In this document: positions 21,274 to 31,950 of the stretch, one piece after another
Position numbering within the stretch: the first letter of the stretch is position 1
How the letters are laid out: the number at the start of each line of letters is the position of its first letter
NCBI GenBank assembly: GCA_032622095.1
Contig: CP136067.1
Span: forward strand, 134,173,990-134,237,989
From: Siphonodentalium dalli
Lineage: Eukaryota > Mollusca > Scaphopoda > Gadilida > Siphonodentaliidae
DNA: 64,000 bases
Direction: 5' to 3'
Notes under the pieces: generated by a model
What the model saw: the letters and a program-made list of their open reading frames with translations, nothing else
Databases searched by the model: none
Told to the model about the DNA's origin: nothing
Translations under genes and position numbers: made by a program

Positions 21274-22354
21274 GAAAGCTCCTCAAAAGTGCGGGTCCGT
21301 GAAGTTGGATCGAAGTTCGAAGTTCGAAATTCGGTGGAGATTCGCGTGAAGTTAGATTGAAGTTCGAAGTTAGAAATTCGGTGGAGGTTCGACCCCCACT
21401 TTTGTTTGCCTCAAATGCATTGTTGTGTTCCAATTCGTGTTCCCCTGCTCGAATTTTGGGTCAAAAGTTATTTTTTTCACTTTTTCTGAGATACTGCTGG
21501 ACTTGGAAAATTTAGCCACGGCGCTGGACTTTCGCCTTCAATATCAAGGCGCCGAAGGGAAGTGGCATTGCTTATGGCTGGATTGAGCTGAAATTTGGTA
21601 TGTTTGATACTTTCCATAAGAGAATCAAGCAAACTAACGCTCAGCTTCGAGAAATTACTCGATCTATAGGTTTGAATTTCAATCTGGGCGAATTTCGAAA
21701 TTCAGATTGAAATTCGACCCCCACTTTTGTTTGCCTTAAATGCATTGTTGTGTTCCAATTCGTGCTCCCCTGCTCGAATTTTGGGTCAAAAGAGATTTGT
21801 TTTCACTTTTTCTGAGATACTGCTGGACTCAGGGGGGGGGGGGGTGGTCGGAAAAAAAATCCAGGCACGTATGATCATTTTAATTTTTTCCGGCCTCGGG
21901 GGACCCACCCACCCAATTTCTTCCGTTTTCGCCTTTTTTTCCAGGCAATTTTGGACACCCACCCTTTTTTTTTCCGTTTCAGGAATTTTTTTCCGGTCAG
22001 TTTTGGATACCCACCCCCCTAAATTTGAGAAAATTATCAACTGAGCAACCAAATAGCTGATTATCCTGCATTATCATAATTTATTGCGCGATATTTGAAT
22101 AGAACAGTGCATAATGAGATAACGATACTATTTGAATTTATCATTTAAGTGTCATTAATCAAGAAATGTGTCAACATAATCACATTTCTAGGGATATATA
22201 GGCAGAGTGCCAAAGTTTTTATTAACATTCATTTTCATAATATATAGTCACATGATCTAGTCACATAATCACATTTGAGTATTCTACAGAATACATGGTA
22301 CCGGTACAACAAATTTCAGATTATTTGATATTTTGATATTTGCTATGTGATATA

Positions 22355-22521
22355 CAGTAATGCCCTAATTAATTGACTCCATAACCACAGCAAAATAATG
22401 GGTAATTTTTCAGGATTTAGTTGGAAATATGGCTTGTTGTCATTCATCGGAAAGCTCTCCCCTGAAAAAATTACCCATTATTCTGCTGTGGTTATGGAGT
22501 CGTTTAATTAGTTCATTACTG
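22355..22521. mobile_element. 167-bp TA-flanked MITE nested in the foldback element
   Basis: Starts CAGTAATGCCCTAATTAATT and ends AATTAGTTCATTACTG, with TA on both sides (22353-22354, 22522-22523). About 60 bp of each arm pair well, including CATAACCACAGCA.AATAATGGGTAATTTTTCAGG. The TACAGT..ACTGTA ends and TA target are those of Tc1/mariner-type MITEs. It lies in the middle of the foldback element. Confidence 0.85.
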
Positions 22522-23182
22522 TATTGCTGGAACCAAATTGTTTATCAAAACATGTGGAAATACAACTGTTCATCCCAGTTTATCCCAGTTTGAAGAATAA
22601 TGCTAATACCAAACACAACCATGATATACCCGCGTGACTCTTCTTGGTGCATCTCAGAAACCAGAACTGAGGAAACATGTTATAGCGTGTAATGGCAGGC
22701 TGGTAGCCACTGCTTGAAGTAATAGGCTTCGTAATAATTGGGAATAATATGGATGGATTGCCCAATCTCACTTCTTTTTTGCTCACGATATCAGTGACGA
22801 TAAAATCTTTGTTACTGTGATCAACATTACAAGCTGATCCACATTAACTTGGAAAACAATTTGAAATTGTTCAAGCTGGCCCGGCTGGCCTTCAATTTAT
22901 TTGTTAAGATTTTATGTTTTATGTTGTCAAAAGTCTATTTTGTTGGCCATTGTGCAACTGATCCAACTACTGATAACCTCTATATATAGTATAGCATTAC
23001 TATTAACTATATATGACCTGTTTCTGTTCAAAACACATCAAAATAAGACTCAATAGCAGGAATGGAAAATAAATTTGGCACATGGAAAAAACAGCTTTTT
23101 GGACCCGAGAGACACCCACCCACCCACCCCATCATACGTGCCTGGAATTTTTTTCCGACCCCCCCCCCCCCTGCTGGACTTG

Positions 23183-23704
23183 GAAAATTTAGCCACGGCG
23201 CTGGACTTAGAAAATTTCGCCTTCAATATCAAGGCGCCGAAGGGAAGTGGCATTGTTTATGGCTGGATTGAGCTGAAATTTGGTATGTTTGATACTTTCC
23301 ATAAGAGAATCAAGCAAACTAACGCTCAGCTTCGAGAAATTACTCGATCTATAGGTTTGAATTTCAATCTGGGCGAATTTCGATCTGGATTGAAGTTAGA
23401 AATTCAGATTGAAATTCGACCCCCACTTTTTTGTGTGATTTTTTTCACTTTTTCTGAGATACTGCGGGACTTGGAAAATTTAGCCACGACGCTGGACGTA
23501 GAAAATTTGGCCTTCAATATTAAGGTGCCGAAGGGAAGTGGCATTGTTTATGGCTGGATTGAGCTGAAATTTGGCATGTTTGATACTTTCCATAAGAGAA
23601 TCAAGCAAACTAACGCTCAGCTTCGAGAAATTACTCGATCTATAGGTTTGAGTTTCAATCTGAATTTCGAACTTCAATCCAGATCGAAATTCGCCCAGAT
23701 TTAA
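23183..23704 (+). repeat. Duplicated open module inside the foldback element
   Basis: Two direct copies of a ~60-codon open module (LENLAT..., KGSGI.YGWIELKFGMFDTF, ITRSIGL) lie in one continuous frame, with a third copy inverted at about 23899-23700 and a fourth, frameshifted by a ~10-bp deletion, at 21500-21700. I do not recognise the peptide. The frame may be inherited from a captured gene piece, or may simply be open because the copies are young. Confidence 0.45.
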
Positions 23705-24072
23705 ATTCAGATTGAAATTCAAACCTATAGATCGAGTAATTTCTCGAAGCTGAGCGTTAGTTTGCTTGATTCTCTTATGGAAAGTATCAAACATACCAAA
23801 TTTCAGCTCAATCCAGCCATAAATAATGCCACTTCCCTTCGGCACCTTAATATTGAAGGCGAAATTTTCTAAGTCCAGCGCCGTGGCTAAATTTTCCAAG
23901 TCCAGCAGTATCTCAGAAAAAGTGAAAAAAAATCACTTTTGACCCAAAATTCGAGCAGGGGAGCACGAATTGGAACACAACAATGCATTTGAGGCAAACA
24001 AAAGTGGGGGTCGAATCTCCACCGAATTTCGAACTTCGAACTTCGATCCAACTTCACGGACCCCAAAAGTGC

Positions 24073-24224
24073 TCGTAACCAAGATCAATGCTACGATGCG
24101 TATTATTGCTGCTAGGTCCCTCAAGCGACAACCTAATGAAATTACATGTGGTATATTTGGTTGGGCCGCAAATGAAACCGACGTGTGCCGCCACATGTGT
24201 TGTTTATCCAGCTTAATTGGCTAA
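24073..24224 (+). pseudogene. Possible 3' part of the interrupted peptide precursor
   Basis: Right after the second target duplication a frame continues to a TAA at 24222-24224. It contains RSLKR, a plausible furin-type cleavage site, followed by a ~31-residue tail with four Cys spaced C-x12-C-x3-C-C. It is in the same frame as the 21079 ORF once the insertion is ignored, but a stop separates the two. No family recognised; it may be a chance frame. Confidence 0.3.
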
Positions 24225-24685
24225 TCGTAATTTTGTCATTAAATGAACCTGTCAGCACCATATAACACCAATAAAGACCCCGTTAATCTCGAGATTTGAA
24301 CGGTAACTCCCAGCTGTAAATCCAAAAAAAGATCTCGCGCACCCTCCCGGACCCTCCCCCAATTGAAATTGATTACATTCAAACCATTGCATATTCCATT
24401 ATAAATCATGATGTTACTACATGCGATCTTAGCTCATTCAGATTCATGGCACATATAGTGTGAAATTCTCACCCAGAGTTACGTAGAACCACAGATAGGA
24501 TGAAAGAATTTGAGCGTATTTCAGAAACATGTAATTGTTTTAAATGTAAACAGTGTGTGTATGCTATCCATATAATTTTATGGAATAAAATTTTACTCAG
24601 TGCCATCTGGCCTGGCATCTCGGTGTGGAATAAAACTTGTTTCTATGCATGAAATTTGGAATGGTGCACTTTGTTTTATATAAGA
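24225..24685. other. Intergenic sequence
   Basis: No gene or repeat recognised. Confidence 0.4.
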
Positions 24686-24689
24686 AATG

Positions 24690-24827
24690 AACGGCGGTTT
24701 CAATGTGGTCATGGGATTTTGACCGCGAGAAAAATTCAACAAACTGCATAAACCCCAAAGGGGTTCATGCGGAGTTTGCTGATTTTTTATCGCAGTCAAA
24801 ACCCATGACCACGTTGAGTCCGCCGTT
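24690..24827. mobile_element. 138-bp hairpin MITE candidate
   Basis: AACGGCGG on the left and CCGCCGTT on the right are the ends of two ~65-bp arms that pair with moderate mismatch (GTGGTCATGGGATTTTGACCGCGA with TCGCAGTCAAAACCCATGACCAC) and meet at AACCCCAAAGGGGTT. No target duplication determined. Confidence 0.6.
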
Positions 24828-24929
24828 TATTATTCATATTTATATACTTACGCTCTTTAAAACACTTCTCCAAATATGTCCGTTATTAAGTCAAAAACAC
24901 TTTTTTCAAATATGTCCGTTATTTCGTTT

Positions 24930-25085
24930 ATAAAAATAATTTCCTATTTCTATATTTTGCTCTATATTTCGCCCTATTTCGCTATTTCGCTGTATTTTCC
25001 TATTTCGATTTTTCGTGCTATTTCGCTGTATTTTCATATTTCGCTTTTTCGTTGTATTTCATATTTCGATAATTCGCTATATTTG
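24930..25085. repeat. Degenerate TATTTCG-type low-complexity tract
   Basis: Many irregular repeats of TATTTCG, TTTCGCT and TATTTTCC on the + strand, giving an artificial Ser/Phe/Ile-rich frame. Confidence 0.7.
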
Positions 25086-25629
25086 ACATATTATGGAATT
25101 ATATGATAACCAACATTCTGATAGTCAACCGAACATCTTGTGCCACCCGTGCTCGCGATCAGATGCCACAAGCCATCCAATCGTGAACCTCGATTACATA
25201 TTGTTTGCTATCAAATCCTTGGCGTATTGGCTGACTAGATACTCAAGCAGTCGGTAATGTCCGACAATCCCCGGTGATTTCCGGGAACATTGTGTTCATA
25301 AACCTATGCACGACATTGAACGTGACGTTACGTTCATAGATTTATGAACGCATTGAATAAGGGGGCGTGTCTACCGTAACGCTATGGGGAAATCGGAAGA
25401 GATATCAGGTGTATGTAAATATATAAATATAACAGTTATACGTCCTGTGATCTAGTCAGGGTTATCAGGCCTCATAAATGTTAACAATCAGATTGCATAA
25501 TATGCTTTGGTTGTATTCTGTTTAGGTATAACATTTATAATTCGCAATCAAAATCACAAGGTCAGCAGTATTTCTTACCAAAGGAGGTGTACACACATAA
25601 CGGGTGGACTTCGCCATATGCAAGAATAT

Positions 25630-26420
25630 GGTTTGGGACCCGTTCACACGTACACATGGCCTAAAGGGCGTGGTCGCAATTTGGTTGGACCAACAGTGTG
25701 GTGGTCTGTCTTGTGGTTTAACCGTTGTCGATTATAAAATCCCTTTATCTGGCCTAATTGGGACATGTGGTGTGTAATCGTACAGTCATATTTGAGCTAA
25801 TGCGATTACCAATACATTTTTTTTGCAAAATCGATCACATGATTGTTGTGGGAAGATCATTGAAAATTTACAACTTGTTTTAATTGAAGTGTTCATATCT
25901 TCTAAAATTGCAATATACGACAAAATGATGCGTCAACATTTCACGTTCCGCGTCATTTAGAGTAATTTGCTACCTCTGACCTTTTCACTCGAAACATAAT
26001 TGTTTGGAACCCGTTCACATGGCCAGATGACTTGGAGGTCGTAGTCGCAATTTTGTCTGTCTGAAGTTAAAGCTGATTTCAGTTAAAGCTGACGCATGCG
26101 TGCAGTGTCTGCGGCTATCGGTTTATGCGCAGTGCCAGTGGTCAGCCACAAACCCGATAGCGTTGGCCTTGTGCGTCCGCCGCAGGTCTGTGAAAGCAGC
26201 TTCAACTGTTCTCGAATATAAAATCCCATTAGCTGGCATACTTAGACACGTGCTATGTAAACATGCATTCCTGTTTTCGCTACTAATACGATTTTTTTTA
26301 AAGATCGCGATCGCCATTTAATAGGTGAAAGGTCATCGATGACATGGTTGTTTTTGGTTATTTTTTTTATAATAGGCGACCAAATTATGCGTCAACTTTC
26401 CAAATTCTAAATCGTTTAAA
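25630..26420 (+). repeat. Diverged tandem duplication, about 400 bp x 2
   Basis: Copy 1 begins GTTTGGGACCCGTTCACA (about 25634) and copy 2 GTTTGGAACCCGTTCACA (about 26004). Both continue with GG.CGT.GTCGCAATTT, then TATAAAATCCC.TTA.CTGGC, a TTTTTTT run and ATGCGTCAAC, in the same order. Both have partly open frames around the YKIPL. box, but no shared start or recognisable protein, so I do not call a gene. Confidence 0.5.
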
Positions 26421-26869
26421 GATAGTCATGGGTGATCTCTTATCTTTTCAAAATGACATTCCGACTTTGATAAAAGGCTTATATACCAGTATGTTACTAT
26501 GTGTGTGTGCCTAGTATTTTCATCGTTTTATTTTTTAAATCAGATAAATATAAATGTAGAATGATAAAAAACTAACAAGTTACATGGATATTGTGCGCTC
26601 GCATTTTATTTGTAGAAACCGTGATGACGAAACACACAGTATGCATGATTTGATTTGGAACAGTAAACACGGCAATAAAAAATACTCAACGCGGAAGTGA
26701 AACGTTTGATAAATATGTTGTACGCGCATCACAATTTCACCAGTTTATTTCGCAATAGGTAATTCGTTACGTCACAGAGTCCCAATATAACGTGGCATTG
26801 TACACTCGGGAGTCCAATATGACATTTGGGAGTACAATATGACTTTTCCCCCCGTACTATAACGTGGCG

Positions 26870-27810
26870 AGTTAATATAATAAATGATAACTGATAGGTA
26901 AAAAACTGTGATTAGGTAGACACGTACACGCTGGTTATATATGTCTCCCCAATAACTGTTTTCAACGCATTGCATATACACGTTAGGTTATTGTCCCTAA
27001 TGATGACAACTCAAAGACTTATATTTGACTTTGTATGCCACCCAATTTGTTATTGTATAGGTATAAATACGTGTCCATAGAAGCCACATAGTGGACACTG
27101 TGGGAATATTAACTTTCTCAAATTAACTGATATGTAATAAACCATGATTAGGGAGACACGTACATGCTGGTTATATGTGTCTCCCTATTGACGGATTTCA
27201 ACGCATTGCATAATTATGCATGTTAGGTTATTGTCCTTAAAGATTACAACTCAAAAGTGTTATATTTGTTTTGTATGCCACTCATTTGTTACTGTATTGA
27301 TATACATACGTGTCTATAGAAGCCACTATATGGGTATTGTGGGAATATTAACTTTCTCAGATTAACTTATACGTAATAAACCGTTATTAAGGAGACAAAG
27401 ATAACCAGCATGCATGTATGTTTCTGCAACGTATTGCATATGTACACGTTATGTTATTATCCCCAATGATTGCGACTCAAAAGAGTAATATTTGGCTTTG
27501 TTTGCCACCAACTTATTTATTGTATATATATAAATACGTGTCCATATATATATAGAAGCCACACGCGGGTATTGTGGGAATATTAACTTTCTCAAGTTAA
27601 CTGATAGGTGATAAACCGTGATTATGGAGACACGTACGTGCTCGTTATATATGTCTCCCTAATAACTGGTTTCAACGCATTGCATATACAGGTTAGGCTA
27701 TTGCCCCTAATGAGTACTACTCAAAAGAGTTATATTTGACTTTGTATGCGACCCATATTTCACTGTATAGGTATTCATACGTGTCAATATAAGCCACATA
27801 ACTCGTTAGC
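26870..27810. repeat. Tandem array, about 237-bp unit x 4
   Basis: CAACGCATTGCATA-like anchors occur at about 26963, 27199, 27427 and 27673. Each unit holds a TTAGG.AGACACGTAC box followed about 20-30 bp on by an inverted GTCTCCC(C/T)A box, then GAAGCCAC and GTGGGAATATTAACTTTCTCA. The last copy is diverged at its end. Non-coding. Confidence 0.75.
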
Positions 27811-28405
27811 TCTTCATACTTGGAGGTCAATAAACAATAATTATATAACACATTCATTGCGAATGGTTTAATACACCTTCTGATATTGTTGTTGGCACCA
27901 ATAAAATTATTCTGACTGGTGTCCATGCTATATATATGCAAAGAAATTCATTAATTGTTTAAGAAAGAATATGTTCATTACAACCAGTTCCACGAACACA
28001 CGCAAGACAAAGTTGCATGAAAAGAATCAGGTTCACAAACACTCATGACTTACTGGGTTACTTTATTGTAGCACGATTGTGGGCTACCTGTATTTTATTA
28101 TAAAAGTAATATATAAATAAAATCACATAGCTAATTTTCTGTTCAAAACAACTAAACAGAGCTTGTATATTCAAACTCGATATACTGTATTTCAATATTG
28201 CAAATAGCAACTGACTGCTTCGACAATGAGTGTTTTTGTATGGCATTTTATTTACTATTATATTAAAGTAACTTATACAATAGTATTTTCTCAACATCAT
28301 TACAATTTAATACAGCATGAAATAAGCCACATACGTACTGAGGACACAATGCCCCTTTAAATAATATACATATCCCCTTTAAATTTGATTCATTTAGGGC
28401 ATTGC
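27811..28405. other. AT-rich flank of the transposase relic
   Basis: No gene seen. Two CCCCTTTAAAT boxes at about 28351 and 28374 resemble a decayed TTAA-type terminus (TTTAAAGGGG on the other strand), but no matching end was found beyond 29265. Confidence 0.35.
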
Positions 28406-28409
28406 CTTT

Positions 28410-29265
28410 CTAGAAAGTAGGACAGAATTTATAGATGATCCTGGACAAGCGATAAGGGTAGGCATTGGTGGCATCGTACATCATCCATATTTTGATCCCT
28501 CGTTTTATTGGTTTTGCCGGCATGTATTGCTTGTAGGAGAGACGTCCCGTCCATTTTATCATTCCTTCGTCGACAGATATATATTGCGAAGGCAAGTAAC
28601 ACGATTTCAATGTTGTTAGTGATGAGTCGATGATGTCGCGAACCTTATATAGTGGATCGTACGAATCTGTCCCTTTAGCAGGTTCGCTCTCTCGGTCACT
28701 GACGTGGAAGTATTCTGTGATTTTTTCAAATCTGCGCCGATTCATAACTTTGCTGATGCCGGCGTTTCCGATAAACTCATCATGTGACCAGTACTGCTTG
28801 TATGAGGGAAGGTCATTCACACTCATCGTGATGTTCATACCGATGTACGCACGAAGTTCTAGTTCCGAAATATCAGACCAGTATTTATCAGTCTCGCCCT
28901 TTTCTTCCATTTTCCATTTGGCATAGTTGTTAGTATGCCTGGCTATTTCGGCATACTTCGATGGCGAGAACATAAAATTGAAATATTCCAAAGCTGTTGC
29001 TGTATCAGTATCGAATTCATCTGGTATAACTGGCCCTGTCCTTTGGGTAAATGGCTGAAGTGATACCTTTCGAAGTTTATTTGACCAGCCAATCGGGTTA
29101 TTATTCAATGCTATCATCGATGGAGGTCACATTGTCGCTGGTAGCAGGGGCAGAGTAATCGTCGTCTGAATCGTCTGATGACGAGGAACCGCAATCTCCG
29201 CTAAAATCGCTATCATCTCCCATTAACATGTCGATCACTTGCTGTTTCGAAAATGTTGCAGCCAT
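28410..29265 (-). pseudogene. piggyBac-type transposase, frameshifted and truncated
   Basis: The frame from 29117 down to 28410 (235 codons) is recognisably a piggyBac/PGBD transposase (DDE_Tnp_1_7 type). It has FNFMFSPS, then ELRAYIGMNITMSVNDLPSY, SKVMNRRRFEKITEYFHVSD, and the block with the first catalytic Asp (ISVDEGMIKWTGR), with KQYMPAKPIKRGIKIW after it. An N-terminal acidic Ser/Asp-rich segment (start 29265, stop 29101-29103) lies in another frame overlapping the main frame by 17 bp, so a frameshift separates them. The main frame stops about 45 residues after the first Asp; the remaining catalytic Asp residues and the C-terminal Cys-rich domain are missing. It is therefore dead. No terminal inverted repeats were found for it. 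Confidence 0.85.
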
Positions 29266-29269
29266 GTTG

Positions 29270-29970
29270 TTCGTAAATACTTAGAATGGTACCCAAGTAA
29301 CACAGCATGTGTCGCGCGCGATGCACACGGTGCCACGTTTATTGTTATTAGATAGGCAAATAACGAGTTGACATAACCGGGTGGTCTCGATTAGAAACAT
29401 AGCAAAAGCGGGGGGCATAGGGGCGAACTCATTAGTACAGTCTGGGCCTAGTGTGGCGCTCTAGGGCGCTTGTGTGGAAGTCTGGTAACACGCTCTTATG
29501 CGCGTCTAGGGATATGTTGCGAGGCGTCCACATGCTCTTATGTGGAAATAGTGCAAAAGCGTCCAGGGAGTAAAGAGATAAAACATGCGCAGAAAATTAA
29601 TACAATTTTAACGTTACTAAAGTTATCGTTCGCAAACCAAAATGCGCATGCACGGACGAAATGACGCACACTCGGACAGACGCTGTTGGTTTTCGTAGTT
29701 TTCCTGGGACAAATATAACTTTGGCATAATGCTCATGTTGAGCCATATCCAAATTAAATCGGTCAATGGTTCACTACACAGTTCGGATGGAAGTGCAACA
29801 AGGGCTTTCATGATAACGGATACTGTTTATTTCCCATTTTATCTCTGGTGCCATATCAGGATTAGTGAACATTCATCATTATCGGTGTCCTGTCTACGTC
29901 ATAATTCAGAAACCCCTCATGTGCCACAAAGTAGTCTAGCCATGTCATGAGATATAAGCTATCCAGTTCT
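29270..29970. other. Intergenic sequence
   Basis: No gene recognised between the transposase start and the MITE at 29979. Confidence 0.4.
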
Positions 29971-29978
29971 ACGTTTAA

Positions 29979-30426
29979 AGGTACGGGAGGCCTTGGCGGT
30001 GGGTATCCTGTCAAAATGTTTCCACCCGTCAAAAACCGGCACAAACAGAAAGAACATCAAAATGTAGACATATGTTTGACCATTGTTATGTAAAAAAAAA
30101 AAGCATAAACAGTTACTTTTCTGGTGTTTGTTTATATTATTATGGTAAACATAAAGAGCGTTCTTTGTTGGTGAATTCCTGATATGGAACTAAATAAAGA
30201 GCGTTTATACCATTTGTGTGTGATTAGCCAGCAGCATTGTGCTGTCTTCTGTAACACAACCAGGCTCTTGTTCAGATAAAATATAGTAGATCTTTATGAT
30301 AACATACTGTTGTTTACGCGATTGTCATGGTATATATGCATTGAACACTAAGCGTGTTAATGTTTTTCTGTTTACGGTGTTTGGAACAGATATGAATATT
30401 TTCGACAATTAAGGCCTCCCGTGCCT
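29979..30426 (+). mobile_element. Solo MITE of family B, TTAA-flanked
   Basis: 448 bp, TTAA at 29975-29978 and 30427-30430. Left end AGGTACGGGAGGCCTT and inverted right end AGGCACGGGAGGCCTT differ at one of 16 bases. The inside is related to family A in layout (GGTGGGTATCCTGT, GTCAAAAACCG.CA, two AAAGAGCGTT boxes, CTTCTGTAACA) but clearly diverged. It is close to the element inserted in the satellite at 48397. Non-coding; it lies about 0.7 kb from the piggyBac relic. Confidence 0.85.
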
Positions 30427-30430
30427 TTAA

Positions 30431-31950
30431 GTTATTTGATTATATGTTATGTAAGTCGTCATCATTGTTTTTTTTTATATAAAATCGTCATCATTGTTAT
30501 ATTTTCATTTTGTTCTGATGATAATCCATGTTCAATAAACATCTGAATTTGAATTGATGTCCAGATATCTTGTCATGGTACTCTGACAAAACCCCCTCAG
30601 GAAGAAAACAAACAGTAGGACAAACCTTTTGGGACCAAACGACATTATTACAAAACGCCCTCGGTTGATATAAGTTATCTGGTTGAGGGAGAAAACAAAT
30701 AACTTGCATTTGGCGTCGTCCGGCAAAACATGTTCTCTGGTGCATATCTTGGTCGGATTTTGTCGTTAAATAATTTAGCACGGGATACAATCCATACAAT
30801 TGGGACATTGGTCATGGCATGGTACATGGAAGTTGACATCAGCCTGTTTATAGGGACAAGCACATTTGGTATAATTCGGCCAAAATAAATCATTAACCAA
30901 ATGACGCAATACCGGTAAATGCTCTCGTGCAGAATAGACATGTATGTATATACAGGTGTTCCAATCTCGGTAGCTCGAGCGAGAACAGCATTGTTAACCT
31001 ACGACCGGTTCTGCCAAGTGCGCAACATAAACATGACACGGACCGCACCTCCCCAAGCTGCCTTCATAAGGACAATATAATATCATGCAGCCAATTGCCC
31101 TGTATGCATTTGTTGGCAATCAGGCAAGTTGTTAGCTAAAGCGGAAATGAATATATTAACCAGTGCACATGGACTTGCAACGCGCTCCGCTCCCATTCCA
31201 TGCATCCAAACGGCCTCTATGCGCTGTCCCTATTATACATGTACTCGGATAGAGGCAGTTTGGATGCATGTTTTACGTTAATAGTACGGTAGTATTATTA
31301 AAGTCAAGGGGATCGATACAATTCCCCCGTTTACCATCACTAGAAAATCTGACAAATTGCAATGGCATCTATATCGGGTGGGTGGGTCGGCGATTGATTC
31401 TTTCATTTTAAACCATACATGTACAAACGCTCATCAATTTCATTTCTATATGCAAGCATTTAGTATTTTCTTCTGAATATTGTCTCCCAACAGCGTCAAA
31501 AAGCAAGGTCTGGGTGGCGCAAACGATGTGGCCCGGCACGCATCCAGCTTATTATAATTACAAAACGATCGAACAATCAACTAAAACGTTTAGCGCCCAA
31601 TGATCACTTGTTGTCTGATAATGTATCTATGCACACGTCGTCATTATCTATTTTTAACAACCAAATTAGAGGGTAATTATGAAATATTCATTATTGTTTG
31701 AACTCTCCATCGCGATTCGCGATCGCATCTACAAACAACTCGACATATGAAGCTGGGTGTGTTCATTTGCTACAATGAGTATATGACTGAACAAAGACAC
31801 CCAACCCCTCCCCCACACGTTTCAAACGAAAACATTGTCCCGTTAGAAATGTCCTTAAAGTGTTTGTCGGAAAGTGTCATATGCCATGAAGACATGTAAA
31901 TAAACGACGAATGGAGATATCGTACGTTGATAACTGCTTATTGCTATATT
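30431..31950. other. Intergenic sequence with small inverted repeat
   Basis: No supported gene. Overlapping minus-strand frames at about 30497-30941 include a Cys-rich stretch but no recognisable family. A 72-bp inverted repeat lies at 31199-31270 (CATGCATCCAAAC.GCCTCTAT pairing with ATAGAGGC.GTTTGGATGCATG). Confidence 0.4.

Larger units (their letters stand above)
21293..24063. mobile_element. 2771-bp foldback DNA transposon with 9-bp target duplication
   Basis: The ends are an inverted pair: GGGTCCGTGAAGTTGGATCG on the left and its complement at the right (CTTCACGGACCC). Both are flanked by CAAAAGTGC (21284-21292 and 24064-24072), a perfect 9-bp target duplication. The arms are long and contain tandem copies of a several-hundred-bp unit (starts near 21380, 21716, 23180 and 23450, and one inverted copy at 23690-23990). 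Poly-G/poly-C runs and CCCACCC blocks sit inside. No transposase is visible, so it is non-autonomous. A 9-bp duplication with long repetitive inverted arms is typical of Mutator-like and Drosophila FB-type elements; superfamily is inferred from that alone. Confidence 0.85.

Noticed and set aside
21727-22052. Open frames on both strands
   Set aside because: Produced by the poly-G and CCCACCC part of the foldback element.
4680-24350. tRNA, rRNA or other structured RNA genes
   Set aside because: No cloverleaf with plausible A and B boxes and no rRNA-like sequence was recognised by eye; a tRNAscan or Rfam search would be decisive.
30497-30941. Minus-strand frames with a Cys-rich stretch, considered as the missing piggyBac C-terminus
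   Set aside because: They lie upstream of the transposase start on the same strand, so in the wrong order, several frames overlap, and no piggyBac motif is recognisable.
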